DNA of 23,376 nucleotides from Oppiella nova (GCA_905397405.1 CAJPVJ010000547.1:1-23376); one strand, 5' to 3'; positions 8,869 through 19,432 are shown, counted from the first letter of the stretch. The notes: generated from the sequence alone by a model not told the origin. Numbers and translations are program-made.

Positions 8869-9860
8869 CTAAAATATGTATAAAATCAGAAAAGTCATAC
8901 AAATCGCGATCACAATCCCTAAGATTATTGAATCCTTTTTCTTCTTAATGTTGATTCGATGCACTAAACTATTAATTAACGGAAATTTGTCTGAAATGAG
9001 AGCAAAGCGAGCGATTAATTAGCACACGAATGGATCAAGTGATGGCATGACATACTGGCCAGTGTTGTCATATGTGTCTGAATGCTTTTGAAGGTATTCC
9101 TCTGGTTTATGAGATGCTGTCTCGTGTTGATGGCAACGTTGATCTGCTCGTCGATCATAATCTCAGAACTCCGGATGTGTTGACTCTCTTTCAGGAGTGA
9201 GTCGTTCTTCTTGTTAGTGGTCGTCCGGAAGCTGTTGTGTCGGACAATGCAGTCATTAAAACACTATATGAATGGACAGGCGTTGCGCGAGTGATGGCAT
9301 ACCCGGTGTCCTTCTTGTGCGGACCCAACAGTAGTTCTCTATTGAGTTTCGCCTCAATATTATTGCGGGTTTTGTTGAACTCATTGCTGTAGTCGTGGAG
9401 TATCTCCCGATGTCTCTGCAGAGTATAGATGGTTGCGCTGGCATTCTGTATGCGTTCGCAGTATTGACTCATTTGGTTGTTCACGTCCGTTAGGGCCCGA
9501 AGAAGGCTATCGATCTCGCAGTTCAGGCGCTCGAAGCCATCCCTCGAGTCGTCCATCAGTGGCACCGATTCACTGCTCCTGCAAACAGACATCATCTATG
9601 TATTGGACGAGTCATCGGTGAGTAGTGATGGACACAACACTTACTCGTCATCTCTGGTGATGTCTTTGGAGACAAGTTTACTGAAACTCAAGAGCTTTGA
9701 GTCCAACTCATTCTCGTAATGTCTGGCCTCTCGTCTCAACTCTTCGCGCATACAAGACATACAAAGAGTGGTTAATATGACAGACACTGGCATCCCGTGA
9801 TGTATACATACCCTCCCACTGCTGAGTGGACTGTCTGGCCACAGATGTGTCGGCAATCAT
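8869..9860 (-). CDS. GOSR1: Golgi SNAP receptor 1 (GOSR1/Gos28), Qb-SNARE, 5 exons
   Basis: Exons in transcript order are 9860-9812, 9741-9645, 9578-9303, 9231-9056 and 8990-8869, joined at GT-AG introns of 65-71 bp. They give 239 residues (human 250). Family landmarks run in order: WEELRREARHYENELDSKL, a helical N-terminal part with TLQRHREILHDYSNEFNKT, then the SNARE motif around INQRNTFKSIQTHMTTLANK, where the Q serves as zero-layer glutamine. The basic stretch INIKKKKD precedes a C-terminal membrane anchor of about 20 residues ending LILYIF. GOSR1 works in ER-Golgi and intra-Golgi vesicle fusion, cytosolic domain facing out. The acceptor of exon 2 (GCGAAG) lacks a good pyrimidine tract, but the frame and the family sequence fit exactly. 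Confidence 0.96.
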
Positions 9861-10414
9861 TGCGCCAATTAGTGTCCAAATGGTGTTTCAATGTGTTTCA
9901 CTGACTGTTTGTCTGTTTGTTTACACCGTTTGCTGAGTTGTCATACGATTCACGCATTCATTGCATTCAATGACTCAATGAATACGAAAACACAGCTAAA
10001 CGTCACTCCCATTGGCTGTGATGTTAGGCAACGATTGCTTCATCAATTCATTCAGTCATTGCATTCATCGCATACTATCAGACATTATGTGACAAACATT
10101 GACATCGATTAGGCATTGAATGTCATCTCAATTAGTATAGTACTGTATAGTATCCGTAAGTATCCATACATTCAATCTATTTATTTCTATCCTTAAAGAG
10201 ATTACTGATGAACTTACCATGATACGTTTAGAATTTACTATTATACTCACTTACTAGCTAAATTATCTTATAACCAGAATATTTCTAATACAGTATTATT
10301 AAGACACTATTTATTAAAACTTTGATTTAATTGTTATTCAGTAAAATATTTAATAAATTATTTGACATTCAATTGAAATATATTCAGAAAACATTCCTTC
10401 AATTGTTTCCACAA
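9861..10414. other. Divergent spacer between GOSR1 and DNAJC12
   Basis: Probably contains both promoters. Repeats of ATTCA/TGAAT-like words are frequent; no gene or clear core element found. Confidence 0.4.
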
Positions 10415-11073
10415 ATGGATAATATGTTCGGAAACAAGAAGAATAAATCGACTGAAGACTACTACCAGACATTGGGCTGCGATTCAAACTCATCCGTAAA
10501 TATTAGATGGAAAATGTATTTTGTATGAGATTTTGATGGCATATATTTGTCTTAAAAGTCGGAGCAAATCATATGTGAGTACAAGAATCGGGCGCTTCTT
10601 CTGCACCCCGACAAACACGATGACAAGGAATCGGAGGAACTGTTCAAACAGTTGGTCAAAGCCAAAGAGGTAATTTGTCTTAAAAGTCGGAGCAAATCAT
10701 ATGTGAGTACAAGAATCGGGCGCTTCTTCTGCACCCCGACAAACACGATGACAAGGAATCGGAGGAACTGTTCAAACAGTTGGTCAAAGCCAAAGAGGTT
10801 TTAACTGATCCGCAGATGAGGAAACAGTACGACAAATGGAGAAGCAGTGGAATAGCCATTAGTTTCGAAGAGTGGAACCGTTTGGGGAAAGGGGCGCAGA
10901 CTTCCATGCATTGGAGGAATGACTACAAAAGGGATCTCATGATAGGTAATGGAGATAATGAGAGCTCAGACCAACGCCAACACCGGTCTGGAAGCGGTTC
11001 CAGAGTGTTCGCCACGGATTGGAGCAGTGATTGCAATGATGTGCTCAAGAAGTTTCGCAATTATGACATTTAA
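10415..11073 (+). CDS. DNAJC12: DNAJC12 (JDP1) J-domain protein
   Basis: Exon 1 is 10415-10495 (TEDYYQTLGCDSNSS). After a 63-bp intron the second exon begins SEQIICEYKNRALLLHPDKH, with the HPD motif at residues 43-45 that activates Hsp70. A family-specific region follows (FEEWNRLGKG, TSMHW), and the protein ends VLKKFRNYDI, like the human KFRNYEI. As printed, the start of exon 2 appears twice (10559-10669 and 10687-10799). I use the copy at 10687-11073, which gives 155 residues in frame; the extra copy is best explained as an unmerged contig overlap. Human DNAJC12 (198 residues) is a co-chaperone for aromatic amino acid hydroxylases. The length difference lies in the variable middle. Confidence 0.92.
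10545..10799. repeat. 127-bp direct repeat with one spacer base (unmerged contig overlap)
   Basis: 10545-10671 equals 10673-10799, separated by the single base at 10672. The 128-bp offset is not a multiple of three, and the piece between the two coding copies is only 17 bp, too short to splice, so the printed arrangement breaks DNAJC12. The inverted second copy at the window's right end stops at exactly the same 127-base boundary. Confidence 0.9.
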
Positions 11074-11514
11074 GTTATTTGTTACATGTGTTGATACAGT
11101 ATTTGACATTTTTAACATTTTCGCTGTCATTAAGTTTTCATATTTTATATCATTTTCGTTATACATAAACAAAATTTATTGAAACTTTTATTCTTAATTA
11201 CAAATCAATGTTAAAACAACTAATTATCGATTCAATCGATTTTAACTAAGACAAACGTGTCTACAAACAAAGTATTATATGAACTGTAAGGAACTGTAGG
11301 GAACGGGAGTGGAGGGTAACCCTAGGAAAGGAGTTATTATGGGAGAGATTTATGGGTTAAAAACTAAATTGTTATATAATTATATAATTCCTATTTTATG
11401 GCAATTAATCGTAAATCAAATCTAATTACAAATATATATAAATGTCTCGTTTGTGGTTGTAATCCATAAATGGTGTGATAATTACAATAAAAACCCTATC
11501 ATTGAGTGGTGTCT
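11074..11514. other. Tail-to-tail spacer between DNAJC12 and CISD
   Basis: AT-rich with a purine-rich patch near 11288-11345. No gene seen. It is repeated in reverse at 22489-22966. Confidence 0.5.
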
Positions 11515-11837
11515 TCAGTTGCCTTTCTTCTGGACAATAAGTGGCCCGACATTATCGCCGGTGTCCTCATTGTGTTTGTTGTGCGCGCCGTCACATAAGG
11601 GGAACTTCTTGGAGCGCCAGCACCGGCAGAACACCGTCTTCGCGCCCATGTCCTCGATGTCGAAAGAGTCCACCACTTTGTCCGCGTCCTTCTTCACGCA
11701 CTCATTCACACACGACTTGTTGCCGGCGCTGTTGGCCGCGGCGGAAGCGCTCTTGCATTTCAATGTCATGTAAACGGCATAACCGACCGCAACAGCCGTT
11801 CCCACCCATAGGTACGGATTGCAGGCGTGGACGTGAC
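11515..11837 (-). CDS. CISD-type CDGSH iron-sulfur protein (mitoNEET/NAF-1 family), 5' end missing
   Basis: This exon encodes about 106 residues: [20 protein letters not shown] (one membrane helix), a Cys/Ala/Ser-rich linker, then [12 protein letters not shown] and the CDGSH domain [16 protein letters not shown] with the three Cys and one His that hold a 2Fe-2S cluster. It ends [13 protein letters not shown]. Family members are anchored in the outer mitochondrial or ER membrane with the cluster domain in the cytosol, and act in redox and iron-sulfur traffic. The closing sequence is nearest mitoNEET by memory, but CISD1 versus CISD2 is not settled. The likely acceptor is CTGAAG before 11837 in phase 1, so a separate upstream exon with the ATG is expected; I did not find it. 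A duplicated membrane segment at 11855-11965 is attributed to assembly. Confidence 0.88.
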
Positions 11838-11981
11838 CTTCAGGTGGAGATATACGCTGTTGGCCGCGGCGGAAGCGCTCTTGCATTTCAATGTCATGTA
11901 AACGGCATAACCGACCGCAACAGCCGTTCCCACCCATAGGTACGGATTGCAGGCGTGGACGTGACCTTCAGGTAGAGATAT
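11727..11981. repeat. 127-bp direct repeat with one spacer base (unmerged contig overlap)
   Basis: 11727-11853 and 11855-11981 match except at 11846/11974, with the single base 11854 between. The same 127 bases, reversed, start the piece at 22150-22276, after which the sequences diverge. I infer contig ends rather than a real duplication of the CISD membrane exon. Confidence 0.85.
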
Positions 11982-11982
11982 A

Positions 11983-12493
11983 TATACCGTTAAATACCAT
12001 TGATGTATGGGTAGGCGTACTAACTGTGATCCATTCCTCCAACTCTGTGGTGTCAGACAATTGCTGTGAACCGCGAGAAATGTGTGCAAAGAGTGGACAA
12101 AATGTCGTCAAATATATGGCACTTAACGGGAGATAACAATCAGTTTCTCGACACTTGTTATGCCTTTCAATCACAACAAGGATTAAAAGGCAGTAATAAA
12201 AGACGTCAACAAATGTGTGGCACGAGTGGCGCCCCCCGAGTGCCCCCTTCACGCCATTCTTGGGTTCGCTTTCGTAGTGAAAGCCAGTGTCGACCCACAC
12301 GTCAACCCCTGATGTGATGCTAACACGTAATAAGTGAGTGTTGTTTGCAATGCATTCATGTTTACGTTTTCAGTCAATCAATCACTGAATCATTGCTTTA
12401 TCTGAACGACGATTAAACGCAACGTTTGTCTCAATTTGATTCAAAAACACAAAGACTTTCGACACTTTCAGTAATATAACCACTCGTAAGACA
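11983..12493. other. Divergent region between CISD and DAP1
   Basis: Should hold the CISD first exon (minus) and both promoters. The minus strand encodes a stretch reading TTELEEWIT just upstream (about 12020-12060), followed by possible donors, but it has no ATG, so I do not annotate it as coding. Another short minus-strand open stretch near 12190-12300 is not recognised. Confidence 0.4.
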
Positions 12494-13071
12494 ATGTCAG
12501 CGCCCAGTGAAGAGCCCACTGACCTCAAGGGAGGCCACGCGCCCGCAGGTGAGCCCTACTTAAGGCCTATCACAGGCTGTTTAGTCCTATGAAGCCATTG
12601 AAAGCGTTGTTCAAATGCGACGATTTGTGCAAAACATATGGTTTTTGATTGTTGTCTTCAATTGAGTGTTGATTTGATTTCTATGACTAAAATGTATGAC
12701 AACTGACAGTAAAAGCCGGAGGAATGCGAATAACGCAACACAAGACCCAACACCACGAGAAACCCGCCGCTGAGCCCAAGAAGGACGAGACACAGGAGGA
12801 CGAGGAGGAGCTGGAGGAGGAGGTGCCGCCCAAAGCCACACCTCTGGTCATCTCCGGAGCCGTGGCTCGAGTAATGATCACTTAAACTCTTGTTTTGCTA
12901 GCGATGTGTGAATTAATTGTTTCGCGTTTGTATGGTATGACCCGTTAGGGTGACAGTGACTTCCCGACCGCTTCCGTAAAGGCATTCCACGAGAAGACTC
13001 CGTTACCGACCAATGAGTACAGAGCCGCGCCGCCGCCGAAGTCTATGTATATCCAACAGCCCAAGAAATGA
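12494..13071 (+). CDS. DAP: Death-associated protein 1 (DAP/DAP1), 3 exons
   Basis: Exons 12494-12548, 12710-12870 and 12949-13071 join to 112 residues (human 102). Landmarks are KAGGMRI after the first junction, an acidic Glu-rich stretch, LVISGAVARGDSDFP spanning the second junction, and the end YIQQPKK (human HIQQPRK). DAP1 is a small, disordered, proline-rich protein; in mammals it is an mTOR substrate that restrains autophagy. All junctions are GT-AG. An AATAAA near 13188 probably ends the transcript, which runs toward BBS9. The 127 bases at 13098-13224, just past the stop codon, recur at 19433-19559. Confidence 0.93.
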
Positions 13072-13097
13072 ACGCAATGTGTCGGCCACTCGTTGTC

Positions 13098-15811
13098 TCA
13101 TTCACACCACCGTATGAGTGATGCACAGCATTGCAAAAGAAGTCAATTTATTTTTGTGTATTTGATTGACATTTGTTTTGAAATACAAATAAATCCTTGA
13201 TTTTCTTATTTTACGAATTAATCGATTGTTTGTTTGCATTTAATTGGTGTGTGTTTTACGATTAGACACAATCATCTCGTGGTGTCACTCGTCACCAGAC
13301 AGTTGTTCCGTATATTCCTCCTCTTCATTGATGATTGAGTTTTGCGTGAAATTTCTATTGGTTTTCATCTCACGAGTCATGTCTCTATTGTTGAGGTTTT
13401 CGCCTTTGAATATACGATTCACTAATATATTGATGAGTCGTTTGATGGTATCGCTGGTCTCGGGTATAGTCAGCTGTTCGTTGATTTTCGTGGCGTTCGC
13501 CACGTCTTTGCCATAGCTCTCGAGTACAGTCATTAAACACAATTCAGTCCTCTCTTCCCAACCCTTCAATGAATGAGAAATTGTTTTTAAGTATCAAAAT
13601 TCTGGGGTAAAACAAAACATAAACTTTTCAATACCTCTTCGATATCATGAGAAATATAATTCGTAAGAATAGAGTGAATGGCTTTCAATGAGTCGGTTTG
13701 CGTGCCCTTTGAGATGACCAGCAAATTGAAGATTAGATTTACGGCACAACTTAAATGCGAGCTCTTGTTGTTCACGTCATTCGTCGCTTTTATTAATTTG
13801 TCCGCAAAACTATTGATCTGTAAAATTAAAAATAATTTTACGAAATTAGAAATGAATACAAATTTCTTAAATGTTTGACGAGACCTGAGTTTGCGATACT
13901 TTCAGCAAAGTCTCCAAATTGTTTAAAGGCGTTGGGTTTCGGTCTTTTAGCTTAATTAGCAAACGCTTCTGAATGGCCCGGAATTGTGTGGCACTGTCGG
14001 CCAGACGTGTCTGTAAATCCAGCAATTTATGTCTGGCCACCAGGTGCTCGTCTATCAGTGCAAACAGTTTGTTTAACGGTATGAAACTGATGTCCATAGT
14101 AGAGACATCGTATTTAATGCTATTTTTAGCCAATCGGCGAATCAATTCGTTAGTAATGAATGCCATTCCACCCAAGGATTCACTTTGTATGACAACCCTT
14201 TGATTCGACGATTTAATTACTGAATAGATTGAGACGATGTTGTGGTCGTCGCATATCTCCAGACCGATGGCGGAAGTGCTGCTGTTGTCGGAGTCAAACA
14301 AATCCGAGAATAGTTCTCCTAAACTGATGGGTTGTCCGCTATTTATGATATCTAAAGTAACTTTATGTTCAGCCTCTTTGACTGGTGTACAAAGTTTGGT
14401 GAATATATTGATGGGAATGTGAATGCATTTGGATATAACCCTGGGTGCACCGTCCTCATTGGTGTAGTTGACAATGAGGTCCACTTTAGTCGACGCGGGG
14501 AACAGTAGGTTATTCTTGTAAATGACAATTTCGTTGAGCGCCGGCTCCGACGTGTTACTAATGGACGGAATTGTGATGATATTGGGTTCGGACACCAATG
14601 AGTTATGCATTTCCAGCGCTAACCGCACATTGTTTGCTGTACTCGTCGTTTGCAATTGAATCGTGATTTTGAACAACGGATTTGATATCTTGGAGTTCAT
14701 GACGCCGGAGATGGTCTGAACGTCAGTGATATTTATTGTCACATCATTGCGGACCACTGTTGTGTCCATTTTATTGCCCTCCAAGTTGTGTGAATTGATA
14801 ATTGTTCGCAATTCTTGCAATTCTGTCTCCGATTCCGTGTAATTGAATTGACTGTGAATGTTGGGCACCGACACTATCTTTATGGACGGATTGGTTCCCA
14901 AATATCCGCAACACACGAGCCCCTCGTCCGAGAGACACACGACGGCGCCCATCAGGTTGGCAAAGAAGGCCCGTTGGATGGCGATGGGCGTGAAGGGCAG
15001 TTGCGTGGCCCACATCGCCCGGTCGTTGCTGTAGATGATGAGTGTGGACACGTCCGTCACGATCAACGATATGATCGAGTCGTTGGTGTCGTTGGCATAG
15101 GCGGTCAAACAGGTCGGGTTGAACTCCAGCTTCTTCATGAACCAAATGCTCCCGTTTTCCTTCAGAGAGTAGAGATTTCTTTCGCCCAAAACTATTATAT
15201 AATAATTTGATTTCTCAAGTAAAATCGCTTTCATGTCGATTACGGATTCGCCTAAAGATAAGCTCCAATCGGGTGTCACTTTTCTGCCCTTCACGTGAAC
15301 ATTGTTTGTACCGCTGTTTGCGTTTGTATTGTCATCGCTATTAGCGATGGCTAGCACTTGGTATCTGTAGCTTTCAATTGTCCACAAAGGTGTGGCCACA
15401 ATAAATGAGTCGCTATGTGGTATGTATATCATCGCACCGGGAAGTAAAGAGTTGGGAAGAAACCTATTAAACGCTAGGCTTTCCTGTTCATAGAAGACTA
15501 GATTTCCATCGAGCGATTGGACGCATAAAAAATCCTTTCCTATAATTCATCATTAGTTTTAACACATTATTAAGAGATTATTTGCTAACAAAATTAGTTT
15601 TTATATTCTAATCGCTTACCTCTGATGTGTCCAAAAGGTCCTAAAGTCATATTAAAGGCACTTCTTTGCAACAAATGCTCGTATATTAAGAGTATATTAT
15701 AAGCAGATCCGTGTTCTGTCACTCCAGCAGTGGCTATGTTTGTAACCAAACATTTAGGTATTATTTTAAGCACAGAATATTTGAAAACTTACATGAAATT
15801 GAATATATTGA
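13098..15811. repeat. Block repeated at 19433-22148 (allelic copy)
   Basis: About 2.7 kb covering the DAP1/BBS9 3' junction to part of BBS9 exon 2. The first 127 bases match the second copy exactly and differ at 13225/19560. I saw no difference in roughly the last 730 bases. Overall similarity is about 99 percent by eye, with a few small intronic indels. Confidence 0.9.
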
Positions 15812-16197
15812 CAGTTTTTTGGGGTGTAATACTGCTAATTGAATGTTAGTGGTGGCCGACAATAGTAGTCCCGTACATATTTGGAGTATAGGATTCTTAA
15901 AGTCCATTTCCATGAGTAGATCACTCGCTTGAAACTGTGGTAAGCCATCTTCCGTAGGGTTAGAGCCCACAGAATATAACCTTAAGATTCCACTCAAACT
16001 TCCGATAATTATTTTGTCTGAAATTGGTTTAAAATATTTTGTGTATTTGAATAGTACATGGATGTGGTTGACATGGATGACTAACCAGAACCGCTGATGG
16101 AATTGTCTATATTAGCCACACAAAGAGAATAATGGCCGAAGTGTTCGCCATTAGCCGACTGGACACTCCACCAGTCTTTGAATCTGAAGAGAGACAT
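13285..16197 (-). CDS. BBS9: BBS9 (PTHB1), BBSome subunit, complete, 6 exons
   Basis: Exons in transcript order are 16197-16086, 16017-15793, 15733-15620, 15539-13885, 13817-13635 and 13563-13285. They total 2568 bases, or 855 residues (human 887). The start MSLFRFKDWWS matches human MSLFKARDWWS. Then come DKIIIGSLSGILRLYS, LAVLHPKKLSIYS, VQSLDGNLVFYEQESLAFNRFLP, VLGERNLYSLKENG, MWATQLPFTPIAI and ITNELIRRLA, all in family order. The N-terminal half is the beta-propeller of PTHB1; the rest covers the GAE-like, platform and C-terminal helical parts. BBS9 is a core scaffold of the BBSome, which carries membrane proteins out of cilia. Introns are 59-80 bp. The donor after exon 4 (GTCTCG) is unusual but in frame. 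A transposon lies 337 bp upstream of the start codon. Confidence 0.97.
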
Positions 16198-16533
16198 CGT
16201 GACAATTGGTGACAATTAAGCGCTCATTCCGTATATAAGTGAGTATTTTGTATGAGAAAAGTATTGCACTGGAGTTTTGTCACGAAGGATACCAAACATA
16301 ACATTATATTTATTATAGTTACTGAGAATTAATAACAAACACATCTATTCCTAACATTTATTGATTTGTCTCTCTTTTTTCATTTCACTTCATTACTACT
16401 GGAATACAAGTTACCTGTAAATGATTTGGCAATCAATAGCGATATTTTAAATGCATTGCAATCTTTTTTTTATGAACACTTCACTTAATTCTGGCTTTTA
16501 GTGCGTTAAATGATTTTAAATAATAATAAAATA
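16198..16533. other. BBS9 upstream region
   Basis: AT-rich spacer between the BBS9 start and the transposon. No promoter motif I would name. Confidence 0.4.
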
Positions 16534-16559
16534 CAGTTTACCACTAAGTTTTGTGAAGT
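16534..16559 (+). repeat. Left terminal inverted repeat of the pogo-type element
   Basis: 26 bp, 23 of which match the reverse complement of 18538-18563. Preceded by TA. Confidence 0.85.
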
Positions 16560-16830
16560 CCAGGTTTTATGACATTTCGGGAATTATGAACTAATTGTCA
16601 AAACCAAAGCCACTTACATAGAACCTAATGTAAAATTATACCCACTTTTGTGAACTCAGGTTTTATGAAATACCCCTTTTTATGAACCAATATATCAAAC
16701 CATTTCTATACAAAACAATAGAAAAATAACTCAAGTTTTGTGAACTCCGTCTCAAACTGTATCAAAAAGTTTTACATTTTTATTGCAAATCAAATCACAT
16801 TTGTTACACATTTTTACATACATTGACAAA

Positions 16831-18436
16831 ATGTCGTCAAAGGCGAGAAATAAATTGTTGTTAAAACAAAAGTATGATATAATTAAGAAGTTAGACAACG
16901 GTGTTAAACGCAATTTAATTCTCACTGAATATAAACTAAGAAGTGCTTCACATTTGACTAACTTATTGAAGAATAGGAAGAAAATTATTACCGAATACGA
17001 GAGGTTGGGATCAAAGGCATTGAAGACAACGTCTTATATCAGAGGATCTGATTATCCCGATGTGGAAGAAGCGCTCGTGTTATGGATGAGACAAATGCGA
17101 GATAAGAAGATTAGTTTGTCGGCCGAAGTAATCAAAGCAAAGGCTAAAGAGTTTGCTGATAACATGGGTTACAGTGGATTCAAAGCAAGTGATAATTATC
17201 TCAAAGGACTTAAAAGACGTGCAGACATTCAATGGATTAAAATGAACGGCGAAAGTGCTTCGGTATCAACTGAAGTGATTGAGGGCTGGGATCACCAATT
17301 GAATGAGAAAATCAAAGACTTTAGTGCCGACGATGTCTATAACCTTGATGAGACGGCTCTGTTTTACTGTCTCTTACCTGTCAAGACATATGCGTTTGGA
17401 AGTGATTCCAGGTCTGGCAAAAAGCAGATAAGGAATCGCATAACAGTTGTCCTCTTATGCAACGCTTCTGGTACTGACAGAAAAGCTATAGTAATAGGAA
17501 GGAGTCGTAATCCAAGAGCTTTCAGACGTGTAAAACGACTACCAATTGAATATCACAGTCAGACCAATGCTTGGATGAACTCAAGTATATTCAACAAAAT
17601 TATGAAAAAATTTGACAGAAGAATGCGAAAAGAGAAAAGAAATATTAAACTATTTATAGACTCCTGTCCCGCACACGTCATCGATGGTCAATATGATAAT
17701 CTAAAGATAGAGTTTTTCCCTAAGAATACCACTTCTGTTCTACAGGTATTATAAATGATAAGTTTACTGTTTTATAAATATAATTATATTTAAATAGCCT
17801 TTAGATCAGGGAATTATACGGAGTTTTAAGGCTCACTATCGGCGCCAAATTGTTGGGGTTTTGATCAATCACTACCAAACTTCTAATGATTATATGAAAC
17901 CTATTGATTTGTTATGTGCAATGAATTTAATTAACACTTCATTGAATAGCATTAATACAACAGTTATTACTAATTGTTTTCGTAAAGCATTGTTTCGTTT
18001 TGAAAGAACAACAGAAATAGAGATATCAGAAGAGAGTGAAGAAAATATTGAATCAAATGTTAATGATATCTGGGAATCGCTGTCATTGATGACTGAATTA
18101 GATTTCGAAGAATTTGATGGATTTGTTGAAGTGGATGACAATGAAGTTGTTTATGAAACTAATGTTCTCTCAGATCAAGAGATAATACAAGAAGTTTATG
18201 CGAACCAAACGGACATTGAATCCGAAAGCGATTCAGAAGTTGTCAAAGAATCCAAAGTGTCTACAAGTGATGCCTTCAAATACATGAATGAATTGCAAAA
18301 GTATTTTTTGCAAATGAATGACAACTCATTTGACACACAATTCGCTCGAATGCAACAAAAGATAACAGAAAATACTTTTAAAAACTTTAAACAAACAAAA
18401 ATTGAGAGGTTTTTAACGATTCAAGAGACTAATTAA
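16831..18436 (+). CDS. pogo/Tigger-type transposase (CENP-B-like HTH, DDE_1), 2 exons
   Basis: Exons 16831-17745 and 17798-18436 flank a 52-bp GT-AG intron; the product is 517 residues. Residues about 10-45 form a Psq/CENP-B-type helix-turn-helix. Residues about 75-130 form a second CENP-B/Tc5-type DNA-binding domain (VEEALVLWMRQMR ... FKASDNYLKGLKRR). The catalytic domain has Asp173 in YNLDETALFY, Asp277 in LFIDSCPAH and Asp308 in PLDQGIIRSFK, giving a DD30D triad with all acidic residues present. The intron falls right before PLDQ, so splicing is needed to include the third Asp. A C-terminal acidic, serine-rich tail follows. An ATG upstream at 16783 would add 16 residues; MSSKARNK is the more usual family start. 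Confidence 0.92.
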
Positions 18437-18537
18437 TGATTTAATACACTATTGTAATGAGTTTTAAAAGTTATTGAAATAAATACCCAATTTTGTGAAC
18501 TAATCAAGTTTTATGAACTTTTTTGTCCGCACGGGTC

Positions 18538-18563
18538 ACTTCACAAAACCTAGTGGTCAAGTG
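18538..18563 (-). repeat. Right terminal inverted repeat of the pogo-type element
   Basis: Read inward it begins CACTTGACCACTAGG. Followed by TA and then a short TA run, so the exact target duplication cannot be longer-checked. Confidence 0.85.
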
Positions 18564-18565
18564 TA

Positions 18566-19000
18566 TATATATATATATTTGAATCAAAATATTTGACGGC
18601 ATTTGGATCGACTCTACATTACTTTGGAATCAGAGAAGACTTCATTGTATTTAAAGTCATTATAATAATATCTGTTCTCATTTTTAAATCATTTAAAATA
18701 TTCATTTTGCAAAATATAATGAATAATGAATTTGCAATAAAATTCTGTAGTGAATAAGATTTTGAGTCAAAATACGAGACAAACCAATCAATTGATTGAT
18801 TTATTCTCTAATTGTAAGGCGAATAACAATTTGTTTGTCCAAAATATATTCAATATTATAATCAAATTAATATAGAATTTTGTTTAAATACACATCATAT
18901 ATATCACAGTATATAAAGTCACGAATATCTGTCAGTATTTGTTGCAAATTAGTGTTCATTCGTCTTACAAATCTAATTCAAAGTTTGTCACAAAAAACAC
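18566..19000. other. AT-rich spacer after the transposon
   Basis: No gene, repeat or RNA signal recognised. Confidence 0.4.
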
Positions 19001-19429
19001 TCAATTGTTTAGTGGTTTCTGGACAGGTATTTGTATACCACTCGTGGGACTCGGCGTGTCGTTTGGCATAACTTTCTTGAACGCAGCCATAGCTCGGTAT
19101 GCAATGAGACTGTCGTTGAGCCAACTCTTGGCTTCATTTGCATCGCATTCCTGTGTCTGATTGGGTGACAAAGAAGTCGCCAGAAATGTGTTCAAGTCGT
19201 CAAAGCCTGCGCTCAACTCATTGGCGGCAATCACTTTGGTTTCGTTAGGGTTGCCGTCGATTATGCCTATAATCTGATGATTGCTCTGAAAATATTGGTT
19301 TCCGTCGGGACTATCAACTGACTTATTATTGATGGCATTAATGGCAATGCAATCGTTCAGATTGACCACCAATTGGTCCAAATTCTGATTACTATAACAA
19401 TTGATTTGCTGTTCAATGAGTTGTGGCGA
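19001..19429 (-). CDS. Unrecognised protein, 3' part only, cut at a contig end
   Basis: Open for 142 codons from the junction at 19431/19433 to TGA at 19001-19003. I do not recognise the family. The protein is rich in Asn, Asp, Ser and Thr, begins SPQLIEQQINCYSNQNLDQLV, has a helical-looking middle (AKSWLNDSLIAYRAMAAFKK) and ends GIQIPVQKPLNN. A possible small intron lies near 19287-19323 (GTCAG...TTTCAG), whose removal also keeps the frame roughly plausible. Its 5' side should lie beyond base 19431 of the main contig, but an allelic BBS9 contig is joined there instead. Codon use looks like that of real genes here, with fewer A/T third positions than the spacers. Confidence 0.55.
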   Translation of the reverse strand, partial: SPQLIEQQINCYSNQNLDQLVVNLNDCIAINAINNKSVDSPDGNQYFQSNHQIIGIIDGNPNETKVIAANELSAGFDDLNTFLATSLSPNQTQECDANEAKSWLNDSLIAYRAMAAFKKVMPNDTPSPTSGIQIPVQKPLNN

Positions 19430-19432
19430 CCA

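Larger units (their letters stand above)
16534..18563 (+). mobile_element. Complete pogo/Tigger-type DNA transposon (about 2.03 kb)
   Basis: The element starts CAGTTTACCACTAAG and ends with the inverted form of CACTTGACCACTAGG. The 26-bp terminal inverted repeats agree at 23 positions, and TA flanks both sides (16532-16533 and 18564-18565), as expected for the Tc1/mariner-pogo group. Just inside both ends are several copies of TTTTGTGAA and TTTTATGAA words that could be transposase-binding sites. It encodes one intact two-exon transposase of 517 residues. Nothing in the sequence shows decay, so it is young or recently active; activity itself is not shown. Confidence 0.9.

Noticed and set aside
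9433-9719. Short plus-strand open frames over GOSR1
   Set aside because: Shadows of the GOSR1 exons, with no similarity to known proteins.
10559-10686. A 17-bp intron (GTAATTTGTCTTAAAAG) between two DNAJC12 exon copies
   Set aside because: Far too short to splice and produced by the 127 + 1 overlap.
11515-11937. CISD reading frame extended upstream through a second membrane-like segment
   Set aside because: The extension lies in the duplicated contig overlap and has no supported ATG.
12066-12317. 83-codon plus-strand frame upstream of DAP1
   Set aside because: No recognisable domain, lies in the presumed CISD/DAP1 promoter region, composition unlike neighbouring genes.
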